Below, piece after piece: positions 1-7,421 of a stretch of 42,083 bases of DNA. The notes below the pieces were generated by a model. The model was not told the DNA's origin and searched no databases. It saw nothing but the letters and a program-made list of their open reading frames with translations. Each line of letters begins with the position of its first letter. Position 1 is the stretch's first letter. This stretch comes from a bacterium (GTDB taxonomy: Bacteria > UBP14 > UBA6098 > B30-G16). The position numbers and the translations under genes were made by a program. The stretch lies in NCBI GenBank assembly GCA_021159335.1, contig JAGGRZ010000047.1:1-42083 (forward strand), written 5' to 3'.

Positions 1-507
1 ATGACAATGCACACCGATATACCGTCAAGAGGCTACACAGGAGTGGTCGAGGTATGCCTTATGGATGTCACCAATGCGCCCGTGATAGCGTTCGGCGAGC
101 CCACCCATCTTCACCCCGAGGGGGTAAGCTGCTACGAGGACTGGGTCTATGTCGACAGCGTTACGGGGGACACAACTGTTATACCAGACATAATCCCAGC
201 GCCACCTGAGCCAGTCTGCTGGCGTTTCGGGCTTATAAGCGAGGTTTCTGAGGCTGAGCGTGGTGAGGACGAGCTTAATCTTGAGGTCGTGGGCGGATAC
301 CTGTCCCCGATTCAGGTTTTCTACAAAATTTCGGGCGTGGGCAGTCTTGAGCTTTACGACATAACTGGCAAAGTTGTCCTTAGGCGCGCGATAACGGCTA
401 AAGGCAGCGAAAAAATCGCCATAGATGGGCTTAGTAGCGGGGTGTATTTTGTTAGGGTTGTTGGCGAGGGAAGGAGTGTGGTGAAGAAGGTTTTGGTGGT
501 GAGATGA
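1..507 (+). CDS. Surface/secreted protein, C-terminal fragment with T9SS-like sorting domain (5' truncated)
   Basis: The open frame is already running at the window edge, so the initiator is almost certainly upstream and only about the last 168 codons are seen. The last 75 or so residues show the layout of a type A C-terminal sorting domain: a short region ending in LELYDITGKVV, then a glycine turn with GVYFVRVV, then a basic tail ending KKVLVVR. In Bacteroidetes-type lineages such domains direct proteins through the type IX secretion system to the cell surface. The preceding part (CVDS-like strands, PAPPEP linker) carries no family I recognise. Destination is inferred from family knowledge; the biochemical role is unknown. 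Confidence 0.7.
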   Translation: MTMHTDIPSRGYTGVVEVCLMDVTNAPVIAFGEPTHLHPEGVSCYEDWVYVDSVTGDTTVIPDIIPAPPEPVCWRFGLISEVSEAERGEDELNLEVVGGYLSPIQVFYKISGVGSLELYDITGKVVLRRAITAKGSEKIAIDGLSSGVYFVRVVGEGRSVVKKVLVVR

Positions 508-560
508 AAATCATTGAATATACTGCTTTTACGAACATCAAAAATTTTTTAAAATCCCGT

Positions 561-588
561 TTGCAATAAATTTAGTCCCCATTATTTT
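561..588 (+). promoter_or_regulatory. Candidate promoter of dnaB
   Basis: TTGCAA (561-566), a 16-base spacer and TATTTT (583-588) lie about 30 bases before the dnaB start. The same TTGCAA -35 hexamer occurs in the strong-looking amidase promoter at 8645-8673. The -10 is only a fair match, so this is tentative. Confidence 0.3.
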
Positions 589-618
589 GCTATTAGAAAC
601 CCACAATGAGGGGTTGAG

Positions 619-2049
619 ATGGCTGGTCAAGATGTTAGTTTACCGCACTCGCTTGAGGCTGAGCGGGCTGTTCTTGGGTCAATGATATTGTACCCTCAAA
701 ACGCAGAAATAGGGGTCGAAAGGCTAAGAGAGGATATGTTTTACTCCACAGCTCATGCCACCATTTTCCGCCGGATTGCTGATCTCATCGTAAATGGTCG
801 CGAAGTGGACCTTCTCACAGTTACCGAAGCCCTGAAAAATCATGGCGAACTCGAAAAAGTCGGCGGCAGCGAATACTTGTTGCAGCTTGTTGATTCAGTC
901 ATAGCTCCAGTACATTTCCTTGAGCATGTGAGAATAGTCGAGGATACTGCAGCTCTCAGAAAAGTTATAGAACTATCAAACGATGTGATTCAGGATGCAT
1001 TATCCAACCCCGGTGATGTGAGAGCATTCATTGATCATGTTGAGGCTAACTTTTTCCAGCTCGCCCAATACAGGATAAAAAGCGACTTCACCCACATACG
1101 GGCGATAGTATCCAAGGTTCACGAGGACATCGTTAGCTGGCACAAAGAAAAAAAGCTAAAGGAAAGCATTTCAACGGGCTACAAGAAACTTGACGAGCTT
1201 CTCGCAGGATTTCACCCCTCGGACTACATTGTAGTAGCGGGTCGGACAGGGGCGGGCAAAACGGCGTTCGCGCTTTCCATAACTCGAAGAATAGCTGTTC
1301 TCCCTGAACCCAGCGAAAGACGACCTGTAGCAATATTCAGCCTTGAAATGGATAAAGAGCAGCTCGCAAAAAGGCTTATAGCCGCTGAGGCTAAAGTGGA
1401 CGCACACAAAATGCGGCGGGGAATACTTTCCAAAGGCGAGATAAACAAAATAGCGCTCGCAGTTAAGAAACTTTCTGATGCTCCCATATATGTCGACGAT
1501 TCCCCAGCTATATCGCTTCTCGACCTCCGCTCCAAGGCAAGAAGACTCGCAAGACAGGTTAATCTTGGGCTAATAATAGTCGATTATCTTCAGCTAATGA
1601 CACCCATAGGACGAGCCGATACCCGTCAGGAGGAGGTAGCGTCCATCTCAAGAGGACTGAAAGCGCTGGCGAAAGAGCTTAATGTCCCTATAATGGCGCT
1701 GGCACAGCTCTCACGACGAGCTGAGGAGTCCCCGGGGGCGAGACCAAAACTATCACACCTAAGAGAATCAGGAGCTATAGAGCAGGATGCGGATGTGGTG
1801 CTTCTTATCTATCGACCCGAAATCCACGGCATAGAGACCATTAATGTTTACGGACGGCAAATGGACAGCCACGGAATAGCGAACATAATAGTGGCAAAAC
1901 AGCGCAACGGCCCCACAGGCGATGTCTTCTTCGCTTTCCACAGAGAGTTCGTTTCCTTTGAACCGCTTGAGATTCCTCGTGAGGAAGAAGTGCCTTCCAA
2001 CCCATTCGTCGATTACCCCGGTATTGATGATGAATTCGGCGGTGTATGA
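619..2049 (+). CDS. dnaB: Replicative DNA helicase DnaB
   Basis: Hexameric 5'-3' helicase that unwinds the chromosome at the replication fork and recruits primase. The N-terminal domain (about residues 8-110) begins with the typical LPHSLEAERAVLGSMI block. The C-terminal RecA-like ATPase starts near residue 185 and contains a Walker A motif GRTGAGKT at 208-215, a Walker B strand LIIVDYLQLM and the downstream QLSR and RESGAIEQDAD motifs expected of DnaB. Length of 476 residues is normal and no intein interrupts the P-loop. The ATG at 619 is preceded by GAGGGG, a good ribosome binding site. It is the first gene of a tight set: the stop TGA overlaps the ATG of the 50-residue ORF (TGATG), which itself abuts the ImmA-type protease gene. 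Confidence 0.97.
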   Translation: MAGQDVSLPHSLEAERAVLGSMILYPQNAEIGVERLREDMFYSTAHATIFRRIADLIVNGREVDLLTVTEALKNHGELEKVGGSEYLLQLVDSVIAPVHFLEHVRIVEDTAALRKVIELSNDVIQDALSNPGDVRAFIDHVEANFFQLAQYRIKSDFTHIRAIVSKVHEDIVSWHKEKKLKESISTGYKKLDELLAGFHPSDYIVVAGRTGAGKTAFALSITRRIAVLPEPSERRPVAIFSLEMDKEQLAKRLIAAEAKVDAHKMRRGILSKGEINKIALAVKKLSDAPIYVDDSPAISLLDLRSKARRLARQVNLGLIIVDYLQLMTPIGRADTRQEEVASISRGLKALAKELNVPIMALAQLSRRAEESPGARPKLSHLRESGAIEQDADVVLLIYRPEIHGIETINVYGRQMDSHGIANIIVAKQRNGPTGDVFFAFHREFVSFEPLEIPREEEVPSNPFVDYPGIDDEFGGV

Positions 2050-2201
2050 TGGCTGATGATGCACGGAAAATAGAAAAAATCCTTAAAGAGCAACTCGTCG
2101 AACTTTTCGAAAGAGGGGAATTAACAGAAAACGACAGGGAAAAAGTTGAGTCGATAATAAGGAAGTTTGCCGCCATGTGTGTTGGCGGGCCGGAGGAGTA
2201 A
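2049..2201 (+). CDS. Small 50-residue protein between dnaB and the M78-type protease
   Basis: ATG at 2049 overlaps the dnaB stop codon (TGATG), implying translational coupling, and the frame stays open to TAA at 2199-2201. The product is short and charged, starting MADDARKIEKILKEQL and predicted by eye to be two amphipathic helices separated by a turn with the sequence ERGELTENDREKV, ending with a GGPEE tail. The stop is directly followed by the next start, and the ribosome binding site of the next gene (GGAGGAG) lies in its last codons. Family unknown; such small helical proteins can be partners of ImmA-like proteases or helicase accessory factors, but nothing in the sequence decides this. 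The coding call rests on the overlap at one end, the abutting start at the other and natural residue composition. Confidence 0.6.
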   Translation: MADDARKIEKILKEQLVELFERGELTENDREKVESIIRKFAAMCVGGPEE

Positions 2202-2202
2202 A

Positions 2203-2670
2203 ATGCGTGAGGTCGACTACGCCCGAAGCCTTTTCAGATACATCGACATGAAAAGCCCACCCGTTAACATCGAGAGGCTTCTCGAACTGCTCAATGTGAA
2301 GCTTATGTACGAGGATTTCGAACAGCTTAACGGAATCGCGCTTAAATCCCCAAAATTAAAGCTTATCGTGGTAAACAAAAACCTTCCCGAAACCCGAATG
2401 CGTTTCACTATAGCGCATGAACTGGGACACATCATAATGCCCCATCGGAAAAAATATTATCTCTGCGTTCCGGGTAAAAACAGACTCATGGAGCGTGCTG
2501 CGAATAAGTTCGCCGCCGAAATATTGATGCCACAGCCTATGGTAAAGTACCTGTGGAACAAATTTAAACATAACCCTGAGCACAGGATAGAAGCTATGGC
2601 TCACGCACTTAAAGTTTCCAAAGCGGCGCTTTTCCCAAGGTTGAGGGAATTAGGATTCATTTATAAATGA
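2203..2670 (+). CDS. ImmA/IrrE family zinc metallopeptidase (M78-like)
   Basis: A 155-residue protein with the zinc-protease motif HELGH at residues 72-76 (in a TIAHELGHIIMPH stretch) and the second helix ERAANKFAAEILMP, where the glutamate supplies the third zinc ligand in this family. Relatives cleave repressors or antitoxins, such as ImmR by ImmA in ICEBs1 or DdrO by IrrE in Deinococcus. An upstream in-frame start at 2167 is possible, but ATG 2203 has a strong ribosome site (GGAGGAG, 5 bases away) and gives the normal N-terminus (REVDYARSLF). Unusually, no helix-turn-helix repressor sits beside it; its neighbours are dnaB and a 50-residue ORF. The substrate is therefore unknown and could be the small ORF product or a distant regulator. 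Confidence 0.85.
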   Translation: MREVDYARSLFRYIDMKSPPVNIERLLELLNVKLMYEDFEQLNGIALKSPKLKLIVVNKNLPETRMRFTIAHELGHIIMPHRKKYYLCVPGKNRLMERAANKFAAEILMPQPMVKYLWNKFKHNPEHRIEAMAHALKVSKAALFPRLRELGFIYK

Positions 2671-2695
2671 TGCCGTTCAGTATGGTTTTATGCTT

Positions 2696-3613
2696 TTATC
2701 TCTCCATTTTCTGCGGTGCGCCTTCGGGCAGAAGTTCTAAAACGAAATTCGGAAGGCTTAGAGCAGCTTTGTGCACATTAGCGTTGTAGCACTTCGATTT
2801 AGCAGCGATTTTTTTCGCACGGTCCACCATTAATTCGGGCCTTCTCGGACCTTTACTGGCGAGTGCAAAACCCCACATGCCAGTAGGATAAGTGGGCATA
2901 AAACCTATGTAATACCAGATGTTTTCCGCGCCAAAGGGTATAGCGATGTTTTTGAGAATCTCGCGCACGAGCTCAGGTGTTAGCACCGGTGATTCTGCCT
3001 GAACTGCGAGTAGCCCATCCTCTTTTAAGGCTGCGCGAACATTTCCGTAAAACTCTGGCGTGAAAAGCCCTTCGGCGGGTCCAAGCGGGTCAGTGGAATC
3101 TATGATTATGACATCGTAAACTTCCTTTTTCCCATCAATAAATTTAATGCCGTCCTCAAAAATAACTTTTACGCGAGGGTTCTCGAATGCGCGGGACATT
3201 TCAGGGAAAAACATCTTAGCCGCTTTAACCACTTCTTCGTCGATTTCAACAAGCGTTATGGATTCCGTTTCCTCGTATTTTATCAGTTGATTTATTATGC
3301 CGCCATCCCCGCCACCGATAACTAAAACATTCTGCGGTCGCTTATGAAGGCACATAGGGACATGCGTTAAATATTCGTGATAAAAGAACTCGTCCCTTTC
3401 AGTCATCATCACCGTGTTGTCCAGAAGAAGCATTCTGCCATACTGGAATGTATCGACCACGAGTATTTTCTGGTATTTGCTCTCCGCATAGTGCAGCACC
3501 TCTTTAATGCGAAACGACAGCTTCAGGTCAGCGGTTTGCATTTCAGCCGCCCAAACATCGGGTTTTGCCTGTATCTGCTTCATCCCGAAAGGGTCGGCGA
3601 ACTTTTCGTCCAT
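2696..3613 (-). CDS. speE: Spermidine synthase (polyamine aminopropyltransferase)
   Basis: Transfers an aminopropyl group from decarboxylated S-adenosylmethionine to putrescine or a related diamine in the cytoplasm. The Rossmann methyltransferase-like core carries the signature VIGGGDGGIINQLIKYE near residues 98-114, the ribose-binding acidic LVEIDEEVV at 121-129 and the catalytic-loop IDSTDPLGPAEGLF near residue 172. The N-terminal beta domain with DEFFYHEYLTHVPM matches the family. At 305 residues it is slightly longer than Escherichia coli SpeE because of a roughly 20-residue N-terminal extension. The ATG at 3613 has a strong ribosome site AAAGGAGG. It lies 50 bases downstream of the PAS/GGDEF-like gene and is probably co-transcribed. 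No SAM decarboxylase (speD) is in the window. Confidence 0.95.
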   Translation of the reverse strand: MDEKFADPFGMKQIQAKPDVWAAEMQTADLKLSFRIKEVLHYAESKYQKILVVDTFQYGRMLLLDNTVMMTERDEFFYHEYLTHVPMCLHKRPQNVLVIGGGDGGIINQLIKYEETESITLVEIDEEVVKAAKMFFPEMSRAFENPRVKVIFEDGIKFIDGKKEVYDVIIIDSTDPLGPAEGLFTPEFYGNVRAALKEDGLLAVQAESPVLTPELVREILKNIAIPFGAENIWYYIGFMPTYPTGMWGFALASKGPRRPELMVDRAKKIAAKSKCYNANVHKAALSLPNFVLELLPEGAPQKMER

Positions 3614-3663
3614 CTGACCTCCTTTTCGTGATTTTCGCTTCGACCTATAACCTTGCAGATTTA

Positions 3664-4329
3664 TCAGTAAATAGAATAGTCGTTTCCGCCGCGCATGTTT
3701 ACCACATAAAGTGCTCTTTGCGCCTGCCTCATCATTATCGTCGCCGATGTGGCTTTGCCGGAAAGGGTTATACCTATGCTGGCTTTCGCGACTCCTATTT
3801 CCTTGAGGGCTTTTAGTAGCTTTTCGCCGGCTTGCTTGTCAATTTTGTTTGGGTCAATAGCGAACATTATTACCGCAAAATCGGCACGGTCGCAACGGCT
3901 GACTATATCGTAGCTTTTCACGCTTTTCTTGAGTGTCTCGGCTATCTCCCGCATTGATGGACCATTTTCGCCGGGGTCGACATCGATTAAAACCAATGCC
4001 ATCTGCGAACCCGTTGCGTGAACCCTATCCATCTGGTTCTCGATCTCCTGAGCAAGAAATTTTGCGTTGAAAACTCCGGTCTCGGGGTCTATTATCATGA
4101 ATTCCCGCACCCTCATCTCGTCGGTAACATCAAGATAAACGACTAACTTACCACCGTTGAAGGGTTTTTCGATAAGCCTGTAGTGCCTGCCATCATATAT
4201 GTATGTTTCCGTTTCTTCGTCAGGCTCAAGGTTGGAAAGAACTTCCGCAAGCTTGTTGACAAATGTCACATTGCCTTTTTCGTCTATAACCATAACGCCG
4301 CAAGGCAAAGCGTTAAGAATCTTCTCCAT
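3664..4329 (-). CDS. PAS-domain protein with degenerate GGDEF domain
   Basis: A 221-residue cytoplasmic protein. The first part looks like a small PAS sensor (ILNALPCGVMVIDEKGNVTF at the N-terminus, with a later VYLDVTDE). After about residue 75 comes a GGDEF-like fold: DPETGVFNAKFL matches the usual D.LTGL.NR..F start, and VLIDVDPG matches the first metal-binding strand. The active-site GGDEF signature is replaced by DRADF, so diguanylate cyclase activity is unlikely and a sensing or GTP-binding role is more plausible. Start choice: ATG 4329 has GGGAGG five bases upstream, whereas the alternative GTG at 4335 would overlap that ribosome site. It precedes speE by 50 bases. Confidence 0.75.
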   Translation of the reverse strand: MEKILNALPCGVMVIDEKGNVTFVNKLAEVLSNLEPDEETETYIYDGRHYRLIEKPFNGGKLVVYLDVTDEMRVREFMIIDPETGVFNAKFLAQEIENQMDRVHATGSQMALVLIDVDPGENGPSMREIAETLKKSVKSYDIVSRCDRADFAVIMFAIDPNKIDKQAGEKLLKALKEIGVAKASIGITLSGKATSATIMMRQAQRALYVVNMRGGNDYSIY

Positions 4330-4459
4330 CAACACCTCCCGAAGGTTACAATTTTTTCACTATAATTTAAAAGGTAATGTTCATTTCCCCAACTTGTTTT
4401 TGTTGGGAGCAAACAACAGGGAAAGTCAAAAAGTCAAAATTATTTTTGTTACCCTTTTA

Positions 4460-5854
4460 TTATTTGCTCAGAAAAACTACTTTCTTTACAATATTTTTCA
4501 AACCGATATTGATATTTATGAAATAAATACCATTTCTTTGAGAGTTAATTTTAAGAAATACCTCTCTATTCGAGCGACCAATAATATCGAATCCTACTGA
4601 CCTTCCGCAAATATCTGTTACGGAAATTTTTGGCTCAGCATTTATCATATTTAACCCGGAAATCTCAATAATATCACCGTTTAAAGCAGGATTAGGATGA
4701 ACAGTTATGTTATCAACTTTTTTAAACTCACTTTCAACGATACCCGCACCTCTTTTTATAGCAGCGTAACTACCATGCCCCTCAACATTCCAAACAAGTC
4801 CAACAAGACTATTACCCCAGAAGACAGGTTTAAGATTATAAACAGATGGAAGTGTCTTTATGGAATCAACCTTATCCCATCCGGACGCAGTTTTTCTGGC
4901 TATGTAAATCCATACGCTATCGCTTGGTGAAGCAGTATGGCGGTGTTCCCAGAATGCCCAGATTCCGAGTGATTCATCAGCAAAAATGAAAGCTAGCATC
5001 CTCAACGACGGGGCGGGTGTAAACTCATCAAGGGTATCAATATCGTAACTCGTTGAGGAAGATGTAGAGTAAACCAATATGTATTGTGGGTCGTAGGCAA
5101 CCATGTAAATACATCTACCATCGAACGCCGATAATCCCCAAGCTAATGACGATGGTGGTGGTATACGATATTTTCTTACTGATTCACCGCTAAAAGTTCC
5201 TGTGGAAATATGGTAAGTATTTGACATCACAGAATCAAGTATCTCATTACATGTGAACCATACGGTCACCGAATCCGTAAAAAACTTAGCAGCAAGGGTG
5301 TTAGTGGTAAAACAAGCAGTTGAAGTAGGAATGTAATCAATAACCCATCCGGTATCCTCAAAATATGCAAAAGCGAGAACCGACTCAGTATCAATAGTAA
5401 CAGGAGTATTAAATCCACCGCTAAGGAATTGCCATATACGATTACCATGCCCATAAATCTTAGAAACAATAAAACCCAGCGGAGCAGGCACATCAGCGTT
5501 AATAAAGCCTCTACCATCACTGTAGGCTGCAAAATCTTGTAAATCACCAATACCAAAAACCCATATTCTTCCCGTAGGTAACACTCGAACCGCTGACCTA
5601 TAAACAGCTATATGTGGCCTATCACCGAATAAGGTCGTATCGACTGAAAAACCAAATCTGCTTAAGGAACCAATCGTAACGCAGCTCCCGCTGTGAGAAA
5701 CATAGGTGATAAACAAAGATTCATGACCCTTAAACGCAACATCATAACCGCCACTGAGGGTCGTGTGAAGGTCAATAACAGGATACCAATCCGCATTAGC
5801 AAAGAGGGAGGTTAGAAGAATTAAACCAACAACAAAACATCCTCCAATTCTCAT
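4460..5854 (-). CDS. Secreted protein with signal peptide and T9SS-like sorting domain
   Basis: A 464-residue protein with an N-terminal signal peptide (MRIGGCFVVGLILLTSLF, then ANADWYP as a likely cleavage region). The middle consists of repeating beta-strand units with aromatic and GR.W.FG type turns, suggestive of a propeller-like fold, with no enzyme motif that I recognise. The last 75 residues contain HPNPALNGD, ISVTDICGRSV and NGIYFINI with a basic tail ending KKVVFLSK, the pattern of type IX secretion sorting domains. The start has an excellent ribosome site, AAAGGAGG. It lies 53 bases after the beta-barrel-like gene and may share its transcript. The 3' third is more AT-rich than the surrounding genes. 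Confidence 0.75.
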   Translation of the reverse strand: MRIGGCFVVGLILLTSLFANADWYPVIDLHTTLSGGYDVAFKGHESLFITYVSHSGSCVTIGSLSRFGFSVDTTLFGDRPHIAVYRSAVRVLPTGRIWVFGIGDLQDFAAYSDGRGFINADVPAPLGFIVSKIYGHGNRIWQFLSGGFNTPVTIDTESVLAFAYFEDTGWVIDYIPTSTACFTTNTLAAKFFTDSVTVWFTCNEILDSVMSNTYHISTGTFSGESVRKYRIPPPSSLAWGLSAFDGRCIYMVAYDPQYILVYSTSSSTSYDIDTLDEFTPAPSLRMLAFIFADESLGIWAFWEHRHTASPSDSVWIYIARKTASGWDKVDSIKTLPSVYNLKPVFWGNSLVGLVWNVEGHGSYAAIKRGAGIVESEFKKVDNITVHPNPALNGDIIEISGLNMINAEPKISVTDICGRSVGFDIIGRSNREVFLKINSQRNGIYFININIGLKNIVKKVVFLSK

Positions 5855-5907
5855 CTTTTCCCTCCTTTCTTTGTTTTAGATGCACATTAATATACATTTT
5901 TTGGCTT

Positions 5908-6636
5908 TCATGGATACATATATTTAAGCTCAAACGCTGATGTAGAACTTTTTCTTATTGTATAGCTGTAGCCTTTCTCAGTGCTCGTTCCGACCATTTT
6001 GTTAACGATTATAACTCTATACGAAAGCATTAGTTCACCGTATTTAAGTTTAAATCGCCAGAAAGGAGCTATGGAAAACATGCTACCTGTGTATTTATTG
6101 TATTCCTTACCTCCGCTCTGGAAAGGCACCTCCATCTTCCAGCTTGTATTCATCGCCCACTCGAAGTGCCCGCCTGCAGCAGAAAAACCCCTTATGGGAA
6201 GCGCAATATCAACGCTGGCTACATGAGCGTGAAATTTCGCTCCTAAAGGATAGTATCTGCCCTCAATAAACCTATAGTTGAGCCTGAAAAGATAAATATT
6301 TAATGCCTGAAATCCCGCTCCAATCTTTATGTCGCCGAGTGCGCCGTATTTTTCCAGAAACGGGAAGAATGTCATAACATGAATGGGGAATTCCCAGAAA
6401 CCGCTGCCGTCACCAAACAGTATGGTTGGCGTTATAGTGAATCCCATTTCGGGTATGGGAAACCATATGTATCGCCCGCCAAAACTGTCGTATGGAAACG
6501 CTGCCATAGGGAAATTAACGATGAATGTGCCTCTGAAAAGCGGTGGAACAACCACACTATCAATTGCCCACGAAGAGCTCACGATAAAACAAATAATCGC
6601 AGCCAATACAATTTTTTTCGCGTGCGCGTGTCTCAT
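5908..6636 (-). CDS. Putative outer-membrane beta-barrel-like protein
   Basis: A 242-residue exported protein: a basic N-terminus (MRHAHAKKIV) is followed by a hydrophobic core and a likely cleavage site at SSSWAID. The mature part is rich in alternating aromatic and polar residues, glycine turns and strands such as FRLNYRFIEGRYYPLGAKFHAHV, and ends in an aromatic terminal strand (FELKYMYP). This is how small outer-membrane barrels look, but no family could be named. Its ATG overlaps the uppS stop codon (ATGA), so it is translationally coupled to uppS and belongs to the cell-envelope operon that begins with the amidase. Confidence 0.65.
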   Translation of the reverse strand: MRHAHAKKIVLAAIICFIVSSSWAIDSVVVPPLFRGTFIVNFPMAAFPYDSFGGRYIWFPIPEMGFTITPTILFGDGSGFWEFPIHVMTFFPFLEKYGALGDIKIGAGFQALNIYLFRLNYRFIEGRYYPLGAKFHAHVASVDIALPIRGFSAAGGHFEWAMNTSWKMEVPFQSGGKEYNKYTGSMFSIAPFWRFKLKYGELMLSYRVIIVNKMVGTSTEKGYSYTIRKSSTSAFELKYMYP

Positions 6637-7421
6637 AGCTGCTCGCTAACTTTTCCGAACCGTCTTTCGCGACGGGAATAATCAAGAATGGCGCGGCAAA
6701 ACTCAACTTCATCGAAATCGGGCCAGAGAACCTCGGTGAAGTAAAGCTCAGTGTAAGCCGTTTGCCAAAGCATAAAGTTTGAAATTCTCAGCTCACCGCT
6801 CGTGCGGATAAGAAGGTCTGGGTCGGGAAGCTCAGCCGTGTAAAGATTTTTTGCGAAAATCCGCTCATCAATATCTTCCGGCTCCAACTCACCGTTTTTA
6901 ACCATTCTTGCTATTGACCTCGTTGCGTCTATTATTTCAGCTCGACCGCCGTAGTTGAGCGCCAGATTAAGCGTAAGAAGGTCGCCATTTTTCGTCAGTT
7001 TCATCGCTCGGGATAGAACTGCCCTTTGCTCCCACGGTAGTTCGTCGAACCTGCCTGAAACAACGAGCCTGACTCTGTTTTTTATAAGTTCGTTAAGCTC
7101 TCTCAAGGTGGTGTCGCGGAGCAGGTTCATGAGCGTTTTTACTTCATCGCGGGGTCTTCGCCAGTTCTCCGTCGAGAATGTGAAAAGCGAAAGCACTCTG
7201 ACGCCCGTCTGCGGTGCGAATCGGACTATTCTTTTCACGGCTGCTATCCCTGCACGGTGCCCCTCAGTGCGAGGAAGATTCCGCCTCTTAGCCCAGCGTC
7301 CGTTGCCGTCCATTATTATGGCAACATGGATCGGAACACGCTCCTGCGGTAACGATTTAACCTCGGAAAGCAACTTCTCCTTTAGCTCGTCCCTGTTTAT
7401 TTCTGATGTCTCGTTTTTCAT
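6633..7421 (-). CDS. uppS: Isoprenyl transferase (undecaprenyl diphosphate synthase family)
   Basis: Cis-prenyltransferase that condenses isopentenyl diphosphate onto farnesyl diphosphate to make the C55 lipid carrier for peptidoglycan and surface polysaccharides. The family signature HVAIIMDGNGRWAKRRN starts at residue 32, with catalytic Asp at 38; later motifs include LFTFSTENWRRP, LNLALNYGGRAEI and the C-terminal DLLIRTSGELRISNF with FWQTAYTE-like WQTAYTELYF. Length of 262 residues is normal, with a roughly 25-residue N-terminal extension. The start overlaps the stop of the upstream amidase gene (ATGA) and its own stop overlaps the start of the next gene, so all three are coupled. Confidence 0.96.
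   Translation of the reverse strand: MKNETSEINRDELKEKLLSEVKSLPQERVPIHVAIIMDGNGRWAKRRNLPRTEGHRAGIAAVKRIVRFAPQTGVRVLSLFTFSTENWRRPRDEVKTLMNLLRDTTLRELNELIKNRVRLVVSGRFDELPWEQRAVLSRAMKLTKNGDLLTLNLALNYGGRAEIIDATRSIARMVKNGELEPEDIDERIFAKNLYTAELPDPDLLIRTSGELRISNFMLWQTAYTELYFTEVLWPDFDEVEFCRAILDYSRRERRFGKVSEQL

Noticed and set aside
4388-4407. Hairpin with CCCAAC/GTTGGG arms between the sorting-domain gene and the PAS/GGDEF gene, considered as a terminator.
   Set aside because: The stem has only six pairs with an eight-base loop, and neither strand shows a T-run after it.
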